Part shown: in pieces, positions 6,790 to 13,659 of the stretch
How positions within the stretch are numbered: the first letter of the stretch is position 1
Layout: each line of letters begins with the position of its first letter
Source: BTRF01 sp036986255
Lineage (GTDB): Bacteria > Patescibacteriota > WWE3 > 9FT-COMBO-53-11
Length of the DNA stretch: 15,332 nt
Direction: 5' to 3'
NCBI GenBank assembly: GCA_036986255.1
Contig: BTRF01000012.1
Location: 1 to 15,332 of the forward strand
Translations under genes and position numbers: made by a program
Notes under the pieces: generated by a model
What the model saw: the letters and a program-made list of their open reading frames with translations, nothing else
The model's database searches: none
Told to the model about the DNA's origin: nothing

Positions 6790-6824
6790 CCTAAGGGTTA
6801 GACCCTGGCTTTGGGAAACTTTGG

Positions 6825-6830
6825 TAATAT
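6825..6830 (+). promoter_or_regulatory. Extended -10 promoter of the 484-residue membrane protein gene
   Basis: TAATAT preceded by TGG (TG plus one base) is an extended -10. Seven bases follow before ATG 6838, the same spacing as in the ndk promoter, predicting a leaderless transcript. No Shine-Dalgarno sequence precedes the start codon. Confidence 0.45.
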
Positions 6831-6837
6831 AAAAGCT

Positions 6838-8292
6838 ATGCGAAAGCCCCTGCGGCAAAAATTCCTCTTCGTCCTTCGCGAAGTTTTTTCCGATGCCCTC
6901 TACACGGTAGTTGCAGTAAGCTTGGCCGTAAACCTGTTAATCATCTACTATTTTATCCTTCTCCAAACCACTACCCTGAAGGTTTTTCTCCAGTCCAATA
7001 GTGCCTTTTACAATGTTACAGTGCTCGCTTCTACGGTTTTGATCAGTATTTTGTTTGGTTTAGCCGCAAGCTTTTTGGCCTACCAGTGGCGATTGCGAAA
7101 AGTGGATCGAAGCTTGTCGGCAGAGAGTTCAAGCGAGGGGATTTTGGGAGGAGTGTTTGGGGCCATCTCAAGCGGCTGTCCCGTTTGCGGGGCTTGGCTG
7201 GTTTCGGCCTTGGGGATTGGCGGGGGATTGGCGGCCTTTCCCTTCCAAGGGTTGGAGCTGAAGGGTCTGGCGCTGATCTTTCTGGGTTGGTCGGTTTATT
7301 CAAGTACGGAGGCAATTTACAACCAGAAGAAGAAGATCTGCCCGCCACCCAAAACCCGTTGGGCGAAGTACCTCCCCTATGCGGCCGCTTTGGCTGCCAT
7401 TGGGCTGCTTTTTGCCTTGCCGATCTTGTCCACCAAATATGATTGGAAGATCTCTTTTCAATCCGGAAAACAGAATCCCGCCGTCTCTAAAAACCAGATA
7501 GCCACGAGCTCCTCCTCCCTCCTTTCGGCTATCCTGCCTTCAGAGGGATACACGATCAACGCTTCATATGGAGATATCGGTCCCGGGATGCTGGAATCCG
7601 GAGTTATCGATCTGAACAAGTTCAAGCAGATTTACGAGCGGTCGGGACAGCCCTTGACCAAAGAGCAGCTCATGATTTTGACCAAAGGTTCCGACGAGAA
7701 AATTACCATTACCCAGGACAATGCCTACTTTTTGATCAACGTCCTTTGGGCCTTCGGTCTGGCAAATAAAAACCCCATTTTGGAAGAAGGTCCTTTGATG
7801 AAATACGGCGGGTTGAGCGGGATAGGCGGGTTTGCTTCCACGGGGGGTTGGTCGTTGGGGAAATCTAAAGCCACGGACTACTACTCCAAATCTTCCTTAG
7901 TCGTTTTGGATAGCAATCAGCAGAAGGAGTTGGAGGATTTTGCCTACAACAGCTACCGGCCCTGCTGCAACAACTCCACCGCTTTTGCAGACTGCAACCA
8001 CGGGATGGCGGCCTTGGGGCTCGGTGAGATTATGGCCGGTCAGGGGGCTTCGGCGGACGAGATCTTTGCGGCCCAGAAATACTTTAATTCTTTCTGGTTC
8101 CCCCAGCAGTATCTGGACTTGGCAAAGTATTTTGAAGTTCAGGAAGGGAAGAGTTGGGCCGAAGTCGATCCGCGGGTAGTGATGGGTGAAGAGTACTCCA
8201 CGGCCAGTGGGTGGACTCGAGTTCGGAACTGGCTGGAAGCTAATGACGCCGTGGAAGAAGTTCCATCTTCGGGCGGCGGCTGCGGTGTGTGA
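6838..8292 (+). CDS. Uncharacterised membrane protein with cysteine-rich C-terminal domain (putative metal handling)
   Basis: I do not recognise a named family. The protein has 484 residues from ATG 6838; an in-frame TTG at 6811 is less likely. The N-terminal half is hydrophobic with about five membrane segments (roughly 20-45, 60-85, 105-130, 135-155 and 180-200). A C-P-V-C pair at residues 114-117 sits in or near a membrane segment. A soluble C-terminal half follows, predicted outside or periplasm-like. Its notable features are NVLWAFGLANKN, GGFASTGGWSLG and a metal-ligand-like cluster, RPCCNN (Cys376-Cys377) plus DCNHGMA (Cys386, His388), and it ends GGGCGV. The paired cysteines and the two P1B ATPases downstream suggest copper or other soft-metal binding or sensing. 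That role is inference from context. 113 bases separate it from the next gene. Confidence 0.75.
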   Translation: MRKPLRQKFLFVLREVFSDALYTVVAVSLAVNLLIIYYFILLQTTTLKVFLQSNSAFYNVTVLASTVLISILFGLAASFLAYQWRLRKVDRSLSAESSSEGILGGVFGAISSGCPVCGAWLVSALGIGGGLAAFPFQGLELKGLALIFLGWSVYSSTEAIYNQKKKICPPPKTRWAKYLPYAAALAAIGLLFALPILSTKYDWKISFQSGKQNPAVSKNQIATSSSSLLSAILPSEGYTINASYGDIGPGMLESGVIDLNKFKQIYERSGQPLTKEQLMILTKGSDEKITITQDNAYFLINVLWAFGLANKNPILEEGPLMKYGGLSGIGGFASTGGWSLGKSKATDYYSKSSLVVLDSNQQKELEDFAYNSYRPCCNNSTAFADCNHGMAALGLGEIMAGQGASADEIFAAQKYFNSFWFPQQYLDLAKYFEVQEGKSWAEVDPRVVMGEEYSTASGWTRVRNWLEANDAVEEVPSSGGGCGV

Positions 8293-8305
8293 TGCAGTAC
8301 GATTG

Positions 8306-8328
8306 AACCCCGTGGATTGGGTTTTTAT
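8306..8328 (+). terminator. Possible rho-independent terminator after the 484-residue protein
   Basis: AACCC (8306-8310) and GGGTT (8319-8323) arms enclose an eight-base loop and are followed by T-rich TTTAT. The stem is short, so read-through into the ATPase gene is likely. Confidence 0.4.
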
Positions 8329-8337
8329 GGTCTAGCG

Positions 8338-8351
8338 TATATGAACATATA
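8338..8351 (+). promoter_or_regulatory. Palindrome upstream of CPD-type ATPase (possible operator)
   Basis: TATATG-AA-CATATA is a perfect 6+2+6 inverted repeat about 55 bases before ATG 8406. It overlaps a possible -10 (TATAAA, 8348-8353). An operator for a metal-responsive repressor is plausible, but no regulator is identified here. Confidence 0.35.
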
Positions 8352-8405
8352 AAGTGGATTCGGATGCAGACGGTTTAAAGGATCCTGATAAATGAAGAAA
8401 TAATC

Positions 8406-10610
8406 ATGAAAAAAGATACATCTCACAACCACCCCTCTCACTCTTGCGGTAAAGAGTGCTTGGCCTGTCAGGGCGAGCGGCTAGCCGTCACCTCCGGTTC
8501 GAAAATGGAGGCCAAGCAGTACGAGTACTCTTTGGATAAGAAGCTCCGCCATCGGGAGCATCGGCCCGCCCAAGGCGATGCTCAGGAAATGAGCCACACT
8601 GATCACGAGGCGGCCATGAATAGTCCCCAGATGGCTAAGGAGATGGAGAAGGATATGCGGAAAAGATTTTGGGCGGCCCTTATTTTAACCATCCCCATCC
8701 TCCTCTATTCCCCGCTGGCTACTAATGTTTTTAAGATCACTTTGTCCAGTCCTATCCCCGTCAATTGGCTTCTCCTGATCCTAACCACGCCGGTGGTTTT
8801 CTGGGTGGGGTCGATCTTTATCATGGGGGCCTACCGCTCTTTAAGGAAGAGAACGCTGAATATGTCCGTCCTAGTCTCGACCGGGGTTCTGGCAGCGTAT
8901 ATTTTCAGCGTTTTCAGCACTCTGCTGGGCGGCGAAGAGACATTCTATGAGGCCGCGACGATGCTGGTTACTTTCGTTCTCTTCGGCCATTGGATGGAGA
9001 TGAAATCGCGGCGGGGAACCTCCGACGCTTTGAGGGCCTTATTTGACTTAGTTCCTCCAAAAGCGATTGTGATTCGGTCCGGCAAGGAGATTACTGTCCC
9101 TACTTCTGAGATTCAACTTGATGATGTAGTGCTGGTCAAGCCCGGGGATAAAATTCCGGTGGACGGTCAAATCATCGAGGGGGAGACCACGATTGATGAA
9201 TCGCTCGTGACTGGCGAATCCCTTCCGGTTTTTAAGAAGGTAGGGGAGAGAGTCATTGGAGGGTCAATCAACAAAACCGGCTCGGTGAAGTTTAAGGTGA
9301 CTCAGGTCGGGAGCGATACGGCGCTGGCGCAGATCATCAAATTGGTTGAGAAGGCCCAGAACTCCAAAGCCCCGGGGCAGAGGATTGCGGACCGCTTCGC
9401 CGGCTACTTGGTGGTAGTGGCGGTGGCGGTGGGAATCGCCACCTTCCTGGGTTGGTATCTGGTGGCGGGGTGGGCCTTGGTGGGTGCTTTAACTTTTGCT
9501 ATTTCGGCGGTGGTGATCGCCTGCCCGGATGCTTTGGGGCTGGCAACGCCCACGGCTGTGGCGGTGGGTACGGGGATTGGGGCTCGGTACAACATCCTGA
9601 TTAAAGACGCCGCCACTTTGGAGCAGGCCTCTAAGATTCAGGCGATCGTTTTGGATAAAACCGGCACCTTGACGGAAGGCCGCCCGTCCGTCAACGACGC
9701 CGTTCCTGTTAAGGGAGTTCCTCTGCGGGATCTTCTTTACTTTTCCGGTTCGGCCCAGAAACTGTCCAACCACCCCCTCAGCGAAGCGATCATTCGAGAA
9801 GTTAAAAAGCGCCGAATCCCGCTATCAAAAAAAGTGAGTGATTTTGAGGCGGTCGCCGGTCATGGAGTGAGGGCCAAGGTAGACGGCCGGTGGGTTTCGG
9901 TAGGCACGACTCGATTTATGGAGCAGGAAAAAGTAGACCCCCTTCCCATAAAAGATCAGGTCGATCGGCTTCTTAAGGAGGGAAAGAGCGTTAGTCTCGT
10001 CTCTTTGGACAGGAAGGTGATCGGGGTGATCTCCGCTTCCGACGAGATCAAGAAAACGGCCCGGTCCGCTATTCAAGGGTTGGAGAAGCTGGGGATTGAG
10101 ACGGCTATGATCACTGGCGACCACCGGGAGGTTGCCGAAAATGTAGCTGGGAAGATCGGCGTGGGAAGGGTTTTTGCAGAGGTTCTCCCGGAGGAAAAGG
10201 CCGGGTACGTCCAAAAACTGCAGAAGGAAGGCAAGTTTGTCGCAATGGTGGGGGATGGGATCAACGATGCCCCGGCCCTTGCTCAAGCCGATATTGGGAT
10301 TGCGATTGGGGCCGGTACAGATGTGGCGATTGAGGCGGCGAACATTGTGCTGATGAAGTCCGATCCGGCCGATATCTTGAGGGCGATCGAACTATCCAAG
10401 GCTACCGTGCGGAAGATGAAGCAGAACCTCTTCTGGGCGGCGATCTACAATGTCCTGGCCATTCCAGTGGCCGCAGGCGTTTTCTACAACTCCCTGGGCT
10501 GGTTTCTGAGGCCGGAGATCTCGGCGCTTCTGATGTCCGTTTCTTCTATTATCGTAGCTACGAATGCGGTTCTCCTCAAGCGCATCGAGCCGAAGCTGAG
10601 GGAGATTTAG
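8406..10610 (+). CDS. Heavy-metal P1B-type ATPase with His-rich N-terminus and CPD motif
   Basis: Membrane pump coupling ATP hydrolysis to export of a soft metal, probably copper. It has 734 residues. Residues 1-85 have no HMA domain and are rich in His, Cys and Met (NHPSHSCGKECLACQ, HREHRP, SHTDHEAAM), a CopB-like metal-binding tail. The catalytic parts are complete: TGES at 269-272, phosphorylated Asp417 in DKTGTLTEG, HP in SNHPLSEAI, TGDHREVAENVA, and GDGIND at 616-621. The transmembrane metal site is CPD (373-375) in VVIACPDALGLATP, not the usual CPC of CopA/ZntA or CPH of CopB. Late membrane segments carry NLFWAAIYN and MSVSS, as in Cu+ pumps. A second, CopA-type pump lies 254 bases downstream. 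ATG 8406 lacks a clear Shine-Dalgarno sequence. The family is certain; the metal is inferred. Confidence 0.93.
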   Translation: MKKDTSHNHPSHSCGKECLACQGERLAVTSGSKMEAKQYEYSLDKKLRHREHRPAQGDAQEMSHTDHEAAMNSPQMAKEMEKDMRKRFWAALILTIPILLYSPLATNVFKITLSSPIPVNWLLLILTTPVVFWVGSIFIMGAYRSLRKRTLNMSVLVSTGVLAAYIFSVFSTLLGGEETFYEAATMLVTFVLFGHWMEMKSRRGTSDALRALFDLVPPKAIVIRSGKEITVPTSEIQLDDVVLVKPGDKIPVDGQIIEGETTIDESLVTGESLPVFKKVGERVIGGSINKTGSVKFKVTQVGSDTALAQIIKLVEKAQNSKAPGQRIADRFAGYLVVVAVAVGIATFLGWYLVAGWALVGALTFAISAVVIACPDALGLATPTAVAVGTGIGARYNILIKDAATLEQASKIQAIVLDKTGTLTEGRPSVNDAVPVKGVPLRDLLYFSGSAQKLSNHPLSEAIIREVKKRRIPLSKKVSDFEAVAGHGVRAKVDGRWVSVGTTRFMEQEKVDPLPIKDQVDRLLKEGKSVSLVSLDRKVIGVISASDEIKKTARSAIQGLEKLGIETAMITGDHREVAENVAGKIGVGRVFAEVLPEEKAGYVQKLQKEGKFVAMVGDGINDAPALAQADIGIAIGAGTDVAIEAANIVLMKSDPADILRAIELSKATVRKMKQNLFWAAIYNVLAIPVAAGVFYNSLGWFLRPEISALLMSVSSIIVATNAVLLKRIEPKLREI

Positions 10611-10625
10611 AGGTACGAAGTATGA

Positions 10626-10688
10626 GGGATGAGGTTAGAGATCAGAGATCGGAGAACAGAGAGCAGGGAATAGGGGGAGCAGAACAAG
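10626..10688 (+). repeat. Purine-rich heptad tract after first ATPase (composite element A, left part)
   Basis: The clear 7-base units from 10640 are GATCAGA, GATCGGA, GAACAGA, GAGCAGG, GAATAGG, GGGAGCA, GAACAAG, with two looser units before them. The end runs into a 20-base block (10673-10692) that differs by one base from 13385-13404 after the second ATPase. Confidence 0.75.
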
Positions 10689-10691
10689 CAC

Positions 10692-10710
10692 CTTAACCCT
10701 TAGGGTTAAG
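10692..10710 (+). repeat. Perfect palindrome of composite element A
   Basis: CTTAACCC-TTA-GGGTTAAG is an 8-bp perfect stem with a three-base loop. No T-run follows, so it is not a standard terminator. A sister palindrome lies at 13406-13420 in the same context. Confidence 0.7.
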
Positions 10711-10724
10711 ACTCCTTTAAGATC

Positions 10725-10759
10725 CTAATTTCTAAGCTCTAAGTTCTAATTACTACTAG
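10725..10759 (+). repeat. CTA-type heptad tract (composite element A, right part)
   Basis: Five 7-base units: CTAATTT, CTAAGCT, CTAAGTT, CTAATTA, CTACTAG. It follows the palindrome just as a CACTAGT-type tract follows the palindrome at 13406-13420. Confidence 0.75.
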
Positions 10760-10774
10760 CACCAACCCTTGGGC

Positions 10775-10803
10775 TTGATTAGAGATTGACGGTATTGTAT
10801 AAT
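10775..10803 (+). promoter_or_regulatory. Sigma70-type promoter of copA
   Basis: TTGATT (10775-10780) and a perfect TATAAT (10798-10803) are spaced 17 bases apart, predicting a start near 10810. This is the best promoter in the window. A second TATAAT at 10837-10842 lacks a -35 partner and may be chance. Confidence 0.7.
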
Positions 10804-10812
10804 CCTTACTGT

Positions 10813-10834
10813 AAAACCCCATATAGGGGGGTTT
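10813..10834 (+). promoter_or_regulatory. CsoR-like operator upstream of copA
   Basis: AAACCCC (10814-10820) and GGGGTTT (10828-10834) form an inverted repeat around ATATAGG, just downstream of the predicted transcription start. G-tract palindromes of this form are typical of CsoR, the Cu+-sensing repressor of copA operons. No csoR gene lies in the window, so the assignment rests on motif and position. Confidence 0.55.
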
Positions 10835-10864
10835 GATATAATCTTAACGTAGGAGCATTTTACG

Positions 10865-13360
10865 ATGACTGATAAATCAACCGAAATTATCAAAAAATCT
10901 TTTCCCATTCGGGGAATGCACTGCGCCAGCTGTGTAAAAACGATCGAGAAGGCGCTCTTAAAGACTGCCGGGGTGCGCTCGGCCTCGGTGAATTTTGCTT
11001 CCGAGGTGGCTCTAATCGAGTTCGATGAGAAGGCCGTTTCGGAAGCGGAGCTGGCCGAAGCGGTCTCCTCAGCCGGATACAAGCTGGTGGTTGAGTCTGC
11101 TCCCTCGGGCGGGAAGAATATTGAAATGGCTTCCTTGAAAGTAGTGGGAATGGACTCTCCCCACTGTGCCATGGTGGTGGGGGAGGCAATTAAGAAACTT
11201 CCGGGAATTCAAAATGCGGATATTGATTTTCCTACCTGCCGGGTGAAGGTGGCTTTTGATCGGTCTAAGACGGATTTGTCCCAGATCACTCAGGTCATCA
11301 CGGATGCGGGCTACCACCCGATAAAGGAGGAGGGGGAGACCGAGGATATTTTGGATCGGGAGAAGGCCGAACGCGAACGGCAGGTCAAAACTTTGAAGTC
11401 TAAGCTTTGGGTAGGGGGAATCCTCTCGCTGATAGTGTTTTTGGGGAGCTTTCCGGAGTGGTTCCCGTTTGTTCCGGGGATTTTGACTAATTATTGGATT
11501 TTGCTGATCCTTGCCACCCCGGTTCAATTCTGGGTCGGCCGGGAATTTTACAGCGGTTTAAAGCTTCTGGTAAAGTACCGCACCGCCGATATGAACACCC
11601 TGATTGCCATCGGCACTCTAGCGGCCTATTTTTACAGTGCAGCCGTGACGATTTTCCCCGGCTTTTTCGCTCAGGGAGGGGTGGCTCCGGAGATTTACTT
11701 TGATACCTCAGCGATCATTATTGTTCTGATCCTGCTTGGGAAATACTTTGAGGTGCTTATGAAGGGAAGGGCGAGCGAAGCGATCAAGAAGCTGGTCGGT
11801 CTTCAGCCCAAGACGGCCAAGGTTCTTCGGGACGGGGAGGAAGTCGAAATTTCTATCGAAGAAGTTAAAGTCGGCGATCGGCTGATTGTGCGGCCCGGCG
11901 AAAAAATCCCCGTGGACGGGAAGATTGTGGAGGGCGAGTCCGAGATTGACGAGTCTATGGTAACGGGCGAATCTATGCCCGTCCATAAAGGGCCGGGGGA
12001 GCCTGTTATCGGGAGCACGATCAATAAATTCGGTACTTTTACTTTTGAGGCCACCAAGGTAGGGAAGGATACGGTTCTGGCGCAGATCATTAAGTTGGTG
12101 GAGGAAGCCCAGGGGTCGAAGGCGCCAATCCAGCGGTTGGCGGATGTGGTCTCTTCTTACTTTGTCCCCGTGGTAATTGTGATTGCCATTTTGACCTTCA
12201 TCGTTTGGTATCTCTTCGGTCCGGTTCCGGCCTTTAGCTTCGCTTTGGTCAACTTTGTGGCGGTTTTGATTATCGCCTGCCCTTGTGCTTTGGGGCTGGC
12301 CACGCCTATGGCGATCATGGTTTCTTCCGGCAGCGCCGCTACAAAAGGGATCTTGATCAAGGACGCTACGTCGCTGGAGATTGCCAATAAGATTGATGCC
12401 GTGATCTTGGACAAGACCGGCACTCTGACTAAAGGAAAACCCCAGCTGACTAATATTTTGGCTTTTGGCAAGGGGAAAGAGGCGGATGTTCTCGCTCTGG
12501 CCGCCTCTTTGGAGCAGGGATCCGAGCACTCTTTGGCCCAAGCTATTTTGGAAGGGGCTAAGAAGGAGAAGGCGAAGCTGCATAAATTGGAGGGCTTTAA
12601 AGCGATTTCAGGAAAGGGAGTGCGGGGGACCCTGCGGATGGGAGGCCGGAAGAAGAAGGCCTACCTGGGAAACGATACCCTGATGGTAGAAAAAGGTTTG
12701 GACCTCGCTCCTTACCGGGAGCGAATAGAGAGGTTGGAGGCGGAGGGGAAAACGGTGATGGTTTTGGCGATGGACGGTGAGGTCAAAGGCGCCATTGCCG
12801 TGGCCGATGTTTTGAAGAAGGAGGCCCCCGCGGCGGTAGAGGTTTTGCAGAGGGAGGGCGTGGAGGTGTGGATGATCACGGGGGATAATCAGCGCACGGC
12901 CGAGGCGATCGCCCGAGAGGTGGGGATCAAGAATGTAATGAGCCAGGTTCTGCCGGATAGGAAGGCCGAGAAGGTGCGGGAGCTTCAAGAGCTCGGCAAG
13001 GTTGTGGCGATGGTAGGGGACGGGATCAACGACGCTCCGGCCTTAACCCAGGCTGATATTGGAATCGCGATGGGCGAGGGGACCGATGTGGCGATGGAGT
13101 CCGCCAATATAACCCTGATGAGAGGGGACCTGCGCCTCGTTTCGGATGTGATTGGGATTTCAAGGAAAACCATGCGGATTATCAAACAAAACCTCTTCTG
13201 GGCCTTCTTCTACAACTCCGCCTTTATTCCCCTTGCGGCAGGGGCTTTGTATCCGTTCTTTGGGATTCTGCTTAACCCCATCTTCGCCGCCGCGGCGATG
13301 GCCTTCTCATCTGTATCGGTGGTTTTGAACTCCCTGCGGCTGAAGTCAGTCAGTGGCTAG
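10865..13360 (+). CDS. copA: Copper-exporting P1B-1 ATPase, CopA type, two HMA domains
   Basis: Exports Cu+ across the cytoplasmic membrane. It has 831 residues. HMA domain 1 (about 12-76) has the metal-binding GMHCASC (Cys20, Cys23). HMA domain 2 (about 90-155) has GMDSPHC, where the first cysteine is Ser98 and only Cys101 remains. Eight membrane segments follow. Core motifs: TGES at 367-370, CPC at 472-474 (IIACPCALGLATP), phosphorylated Asp516 in DKTGTLTKG, HS in place of HP (SEHSLAQ), and GDGIND at 718-723. Late segments NLFWAFFYN and MAFSSVSVVLN fit the Cu+-specific P1B-1 class. AGGAG at 10851-10855 sits nine bases before ATG 10865. The last codons and the stop merge into a heptad repeat tract. 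The presence of a CsoR-like operator supports copper control. Confidence 0.95.
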   Translation: MTDKSTEIIKKSFPIRGMHCASCVKTIEKALLKTAGVRSASVNFASEVALIEFDEKAVSEAELAEAVSSAGYKLVVESAPSGGKNIEMASLKVVGMDSPHCAMVVGEAIKKLPGIQNADIDFPTCRVKVAFDRSKTDLSQITQVITDAGYHPIKEEGETEDILDREKAERERQVKTLKSKLWVGGILSLIVFLGSFPEWFPFVPGILTNYWILLILATPVQFWVGREFYSGLKLLVKYRTADMNTLIAIGTLAAYFYSAAVTIFPGFFAQGGVAPEIYFDTSAIIIVLILLGKYFEVLMKGRASEAIKKLVGLQPKTAKVLRDGEEVEISIEEVKVGDRLIVRPGEKIPVDGKIVEGESEIDESMVTGESMPVHKGPGEPVIGSTINKFGTFTFEATKVGKDTVLAQIIKLVEEAQGSKAPIQRLADVVSSYFVPVVIVIAILTFIVWYLFGPVPAFSFALVNFVAVLIIACPCALGLATPMAIMVSSGSAATKGILIKDATSLEIANKIDAVILDKTGTLTKGKPQLTNILAFGKGKEADVLALAASLEQGSEHSLAQAILEGAKKEKAKLHKLEGFKAISGKGVRGTLRMGGRKKKAYLGNDTLMVEKGLDLAPYRERIERLEAEGKTVMVLAMDGEVKGAIAVADVLKKEAPAAVEVLQREGVEVWMITGDNQRTAEAIAREVGIKNVMSQVLPDRKAEKVRELQELGKVVAMVGDGINDAPALTQADIGIAMGEGTDVAMESANITLMRGDLRLVSDVIGISRKTMRIIKQNLFWAFFYNSAFIPLAAGALYPFFGILLNPIFAAAAMAFSSVSVVLNSLRLKSVSG

Positions 13361-13400
13361 TCAGAGATCAGAGATCAGGGAACAGGGGGAGCAGAACAAC
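13359..13400 (+). repeat. Purine-rich heptad tract after copA (composite element B, left part)
   Basis: 7-base units AGTCAGA, GATCAGA, GATCAGG, GAACAGG, GGGAGCA, GAACAAC. The tract starts at or before the copA stop codon, so the last residues of CopA may derive from it. The block 13385-13404 (GGGGGAGCAGAACAACCACC) matches 10673-10692 at 19 of 20 bases. Confidence 0.8.
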
Positions 13401-13405
13401 CACCC

Positions 13406-13420
13406 CAACCCTAAGGGTTG
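13406..13420 (+). repeat. Perfect palindrome of composite element B
   Basis: CAACCC-TAA-GGGTTG, a 6-bp stem with a three-base loop followed by ATTTG. It is the counterpart of the palindrome at 10692-10710. Confidence 0.65.
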
Positions 13421-13423
13421 ATT

Positions 13424-13472
13424 TGCTATCCACTAGTCGCTATTCACTAGCCACTAGTTGTCATTTGCTTTT
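13424..13472 (+). repeat. CACTAGT-type heptad tract (composite element B, right part)
   Basis: Seven 7-base units: TGCTATC, CACTAGT, CGCTATT, CACTAGC, CACTAGT, TGTCATT, TGCTTTT. Units of this kind resemble the short tandem heptamer repeats known from cyanobacterial genomes, but homology is not implied. Confidence 0.75.
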
Positions 13473-13485
13473 AGCTCCCACCCAT

Positions 13486-13510
13486 CCAACCCTTAGGGTT
13501 GGTTTTCTTT
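13486..13510 (+). terminator. Rho-independent terminator downstream of copA
   Basis: CCAACCC (13486-13492) and GGGTTGG (13496-13502) pair perfectly over a TTA loop, directly followed by TTTTCTTT. This is the best terminator in the window and also closes composite element B. Confidence 0.7.
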
Positions 13511-13547
13511 GATAGTACTCCAAGAGTGCGGCCCTTCGCTGTCGCTC

Positions 13548-13594
13548 AGGTTGCAATTTGCTTCTGCAATTGGGGCCTCAACCTGCTTTGCAGG
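13548..13594 (+). other. Nested hairpins in the copA downstream gap
   Basis: AGGTTG (13548-13553) pairs with CAACCT (13579-13584) around an inner stem of CAATT and GC against GC and AATTG (13554-13572, one bulge, loop TTCT). A second hairpin, CCTGC-TTT-GCAGG, overlaps at 13582-13594, so the two are mutually exclusive. No coding gene covers this stretch. Confidence 0.5.
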
Positions 13595-13611
13595 GTTTCG
13601 TGTCTACTTGT

Positions 13612-13659
13612 CTCGGTTTTTGCTGCGCCACGTCTGACGTGGCTGCGCAAAAAACCGAG
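13612..13659. other. Long T/A-flanked hairpin (possible bidirectional terminator)
   Basis: A near-perfect 48-base inverted repeat. CTCGG plus T5 at the left pairs with A6 plus CCGAG at the right, and the core is CCACGT-CTG-ACGTGG with GC-rich flanks and single-base bulges. The T-run/A-run design is seen in bidirectional terminators, but here the runs lie inside the stem. A structured element is equally possible. Confidence 0.55.

Noticed and set aside
6602..6790. Minus-strand reading frame with GEEGIEPSASRTRVERST and plus-strand frame with YPRQESNLHLRFRKPTLYP
   Set aside because: Both are the well-known false proteins produced by translating tRNA genes; they coincide with tRNA-Arg and tRNA-Pro.
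10837..10842. Second TATAAT upstream of copA as an independent promoter
   Set aside because: No -35-like hexamer lies 16-18 bases upstream, because the position is filled by the operator palindrome.
11708..12583. 291-codon open frame on the minus strand inside copA
   Set aside because: It is fully antisense to conserved CopA domains. Its low-complexity His/Arg/Asn/Gln content is the expected shadow.
13359..13472. CRISPR array
   Set aside because: The repeats are contiguous 7-base units without spacers, and no cas genes are present.
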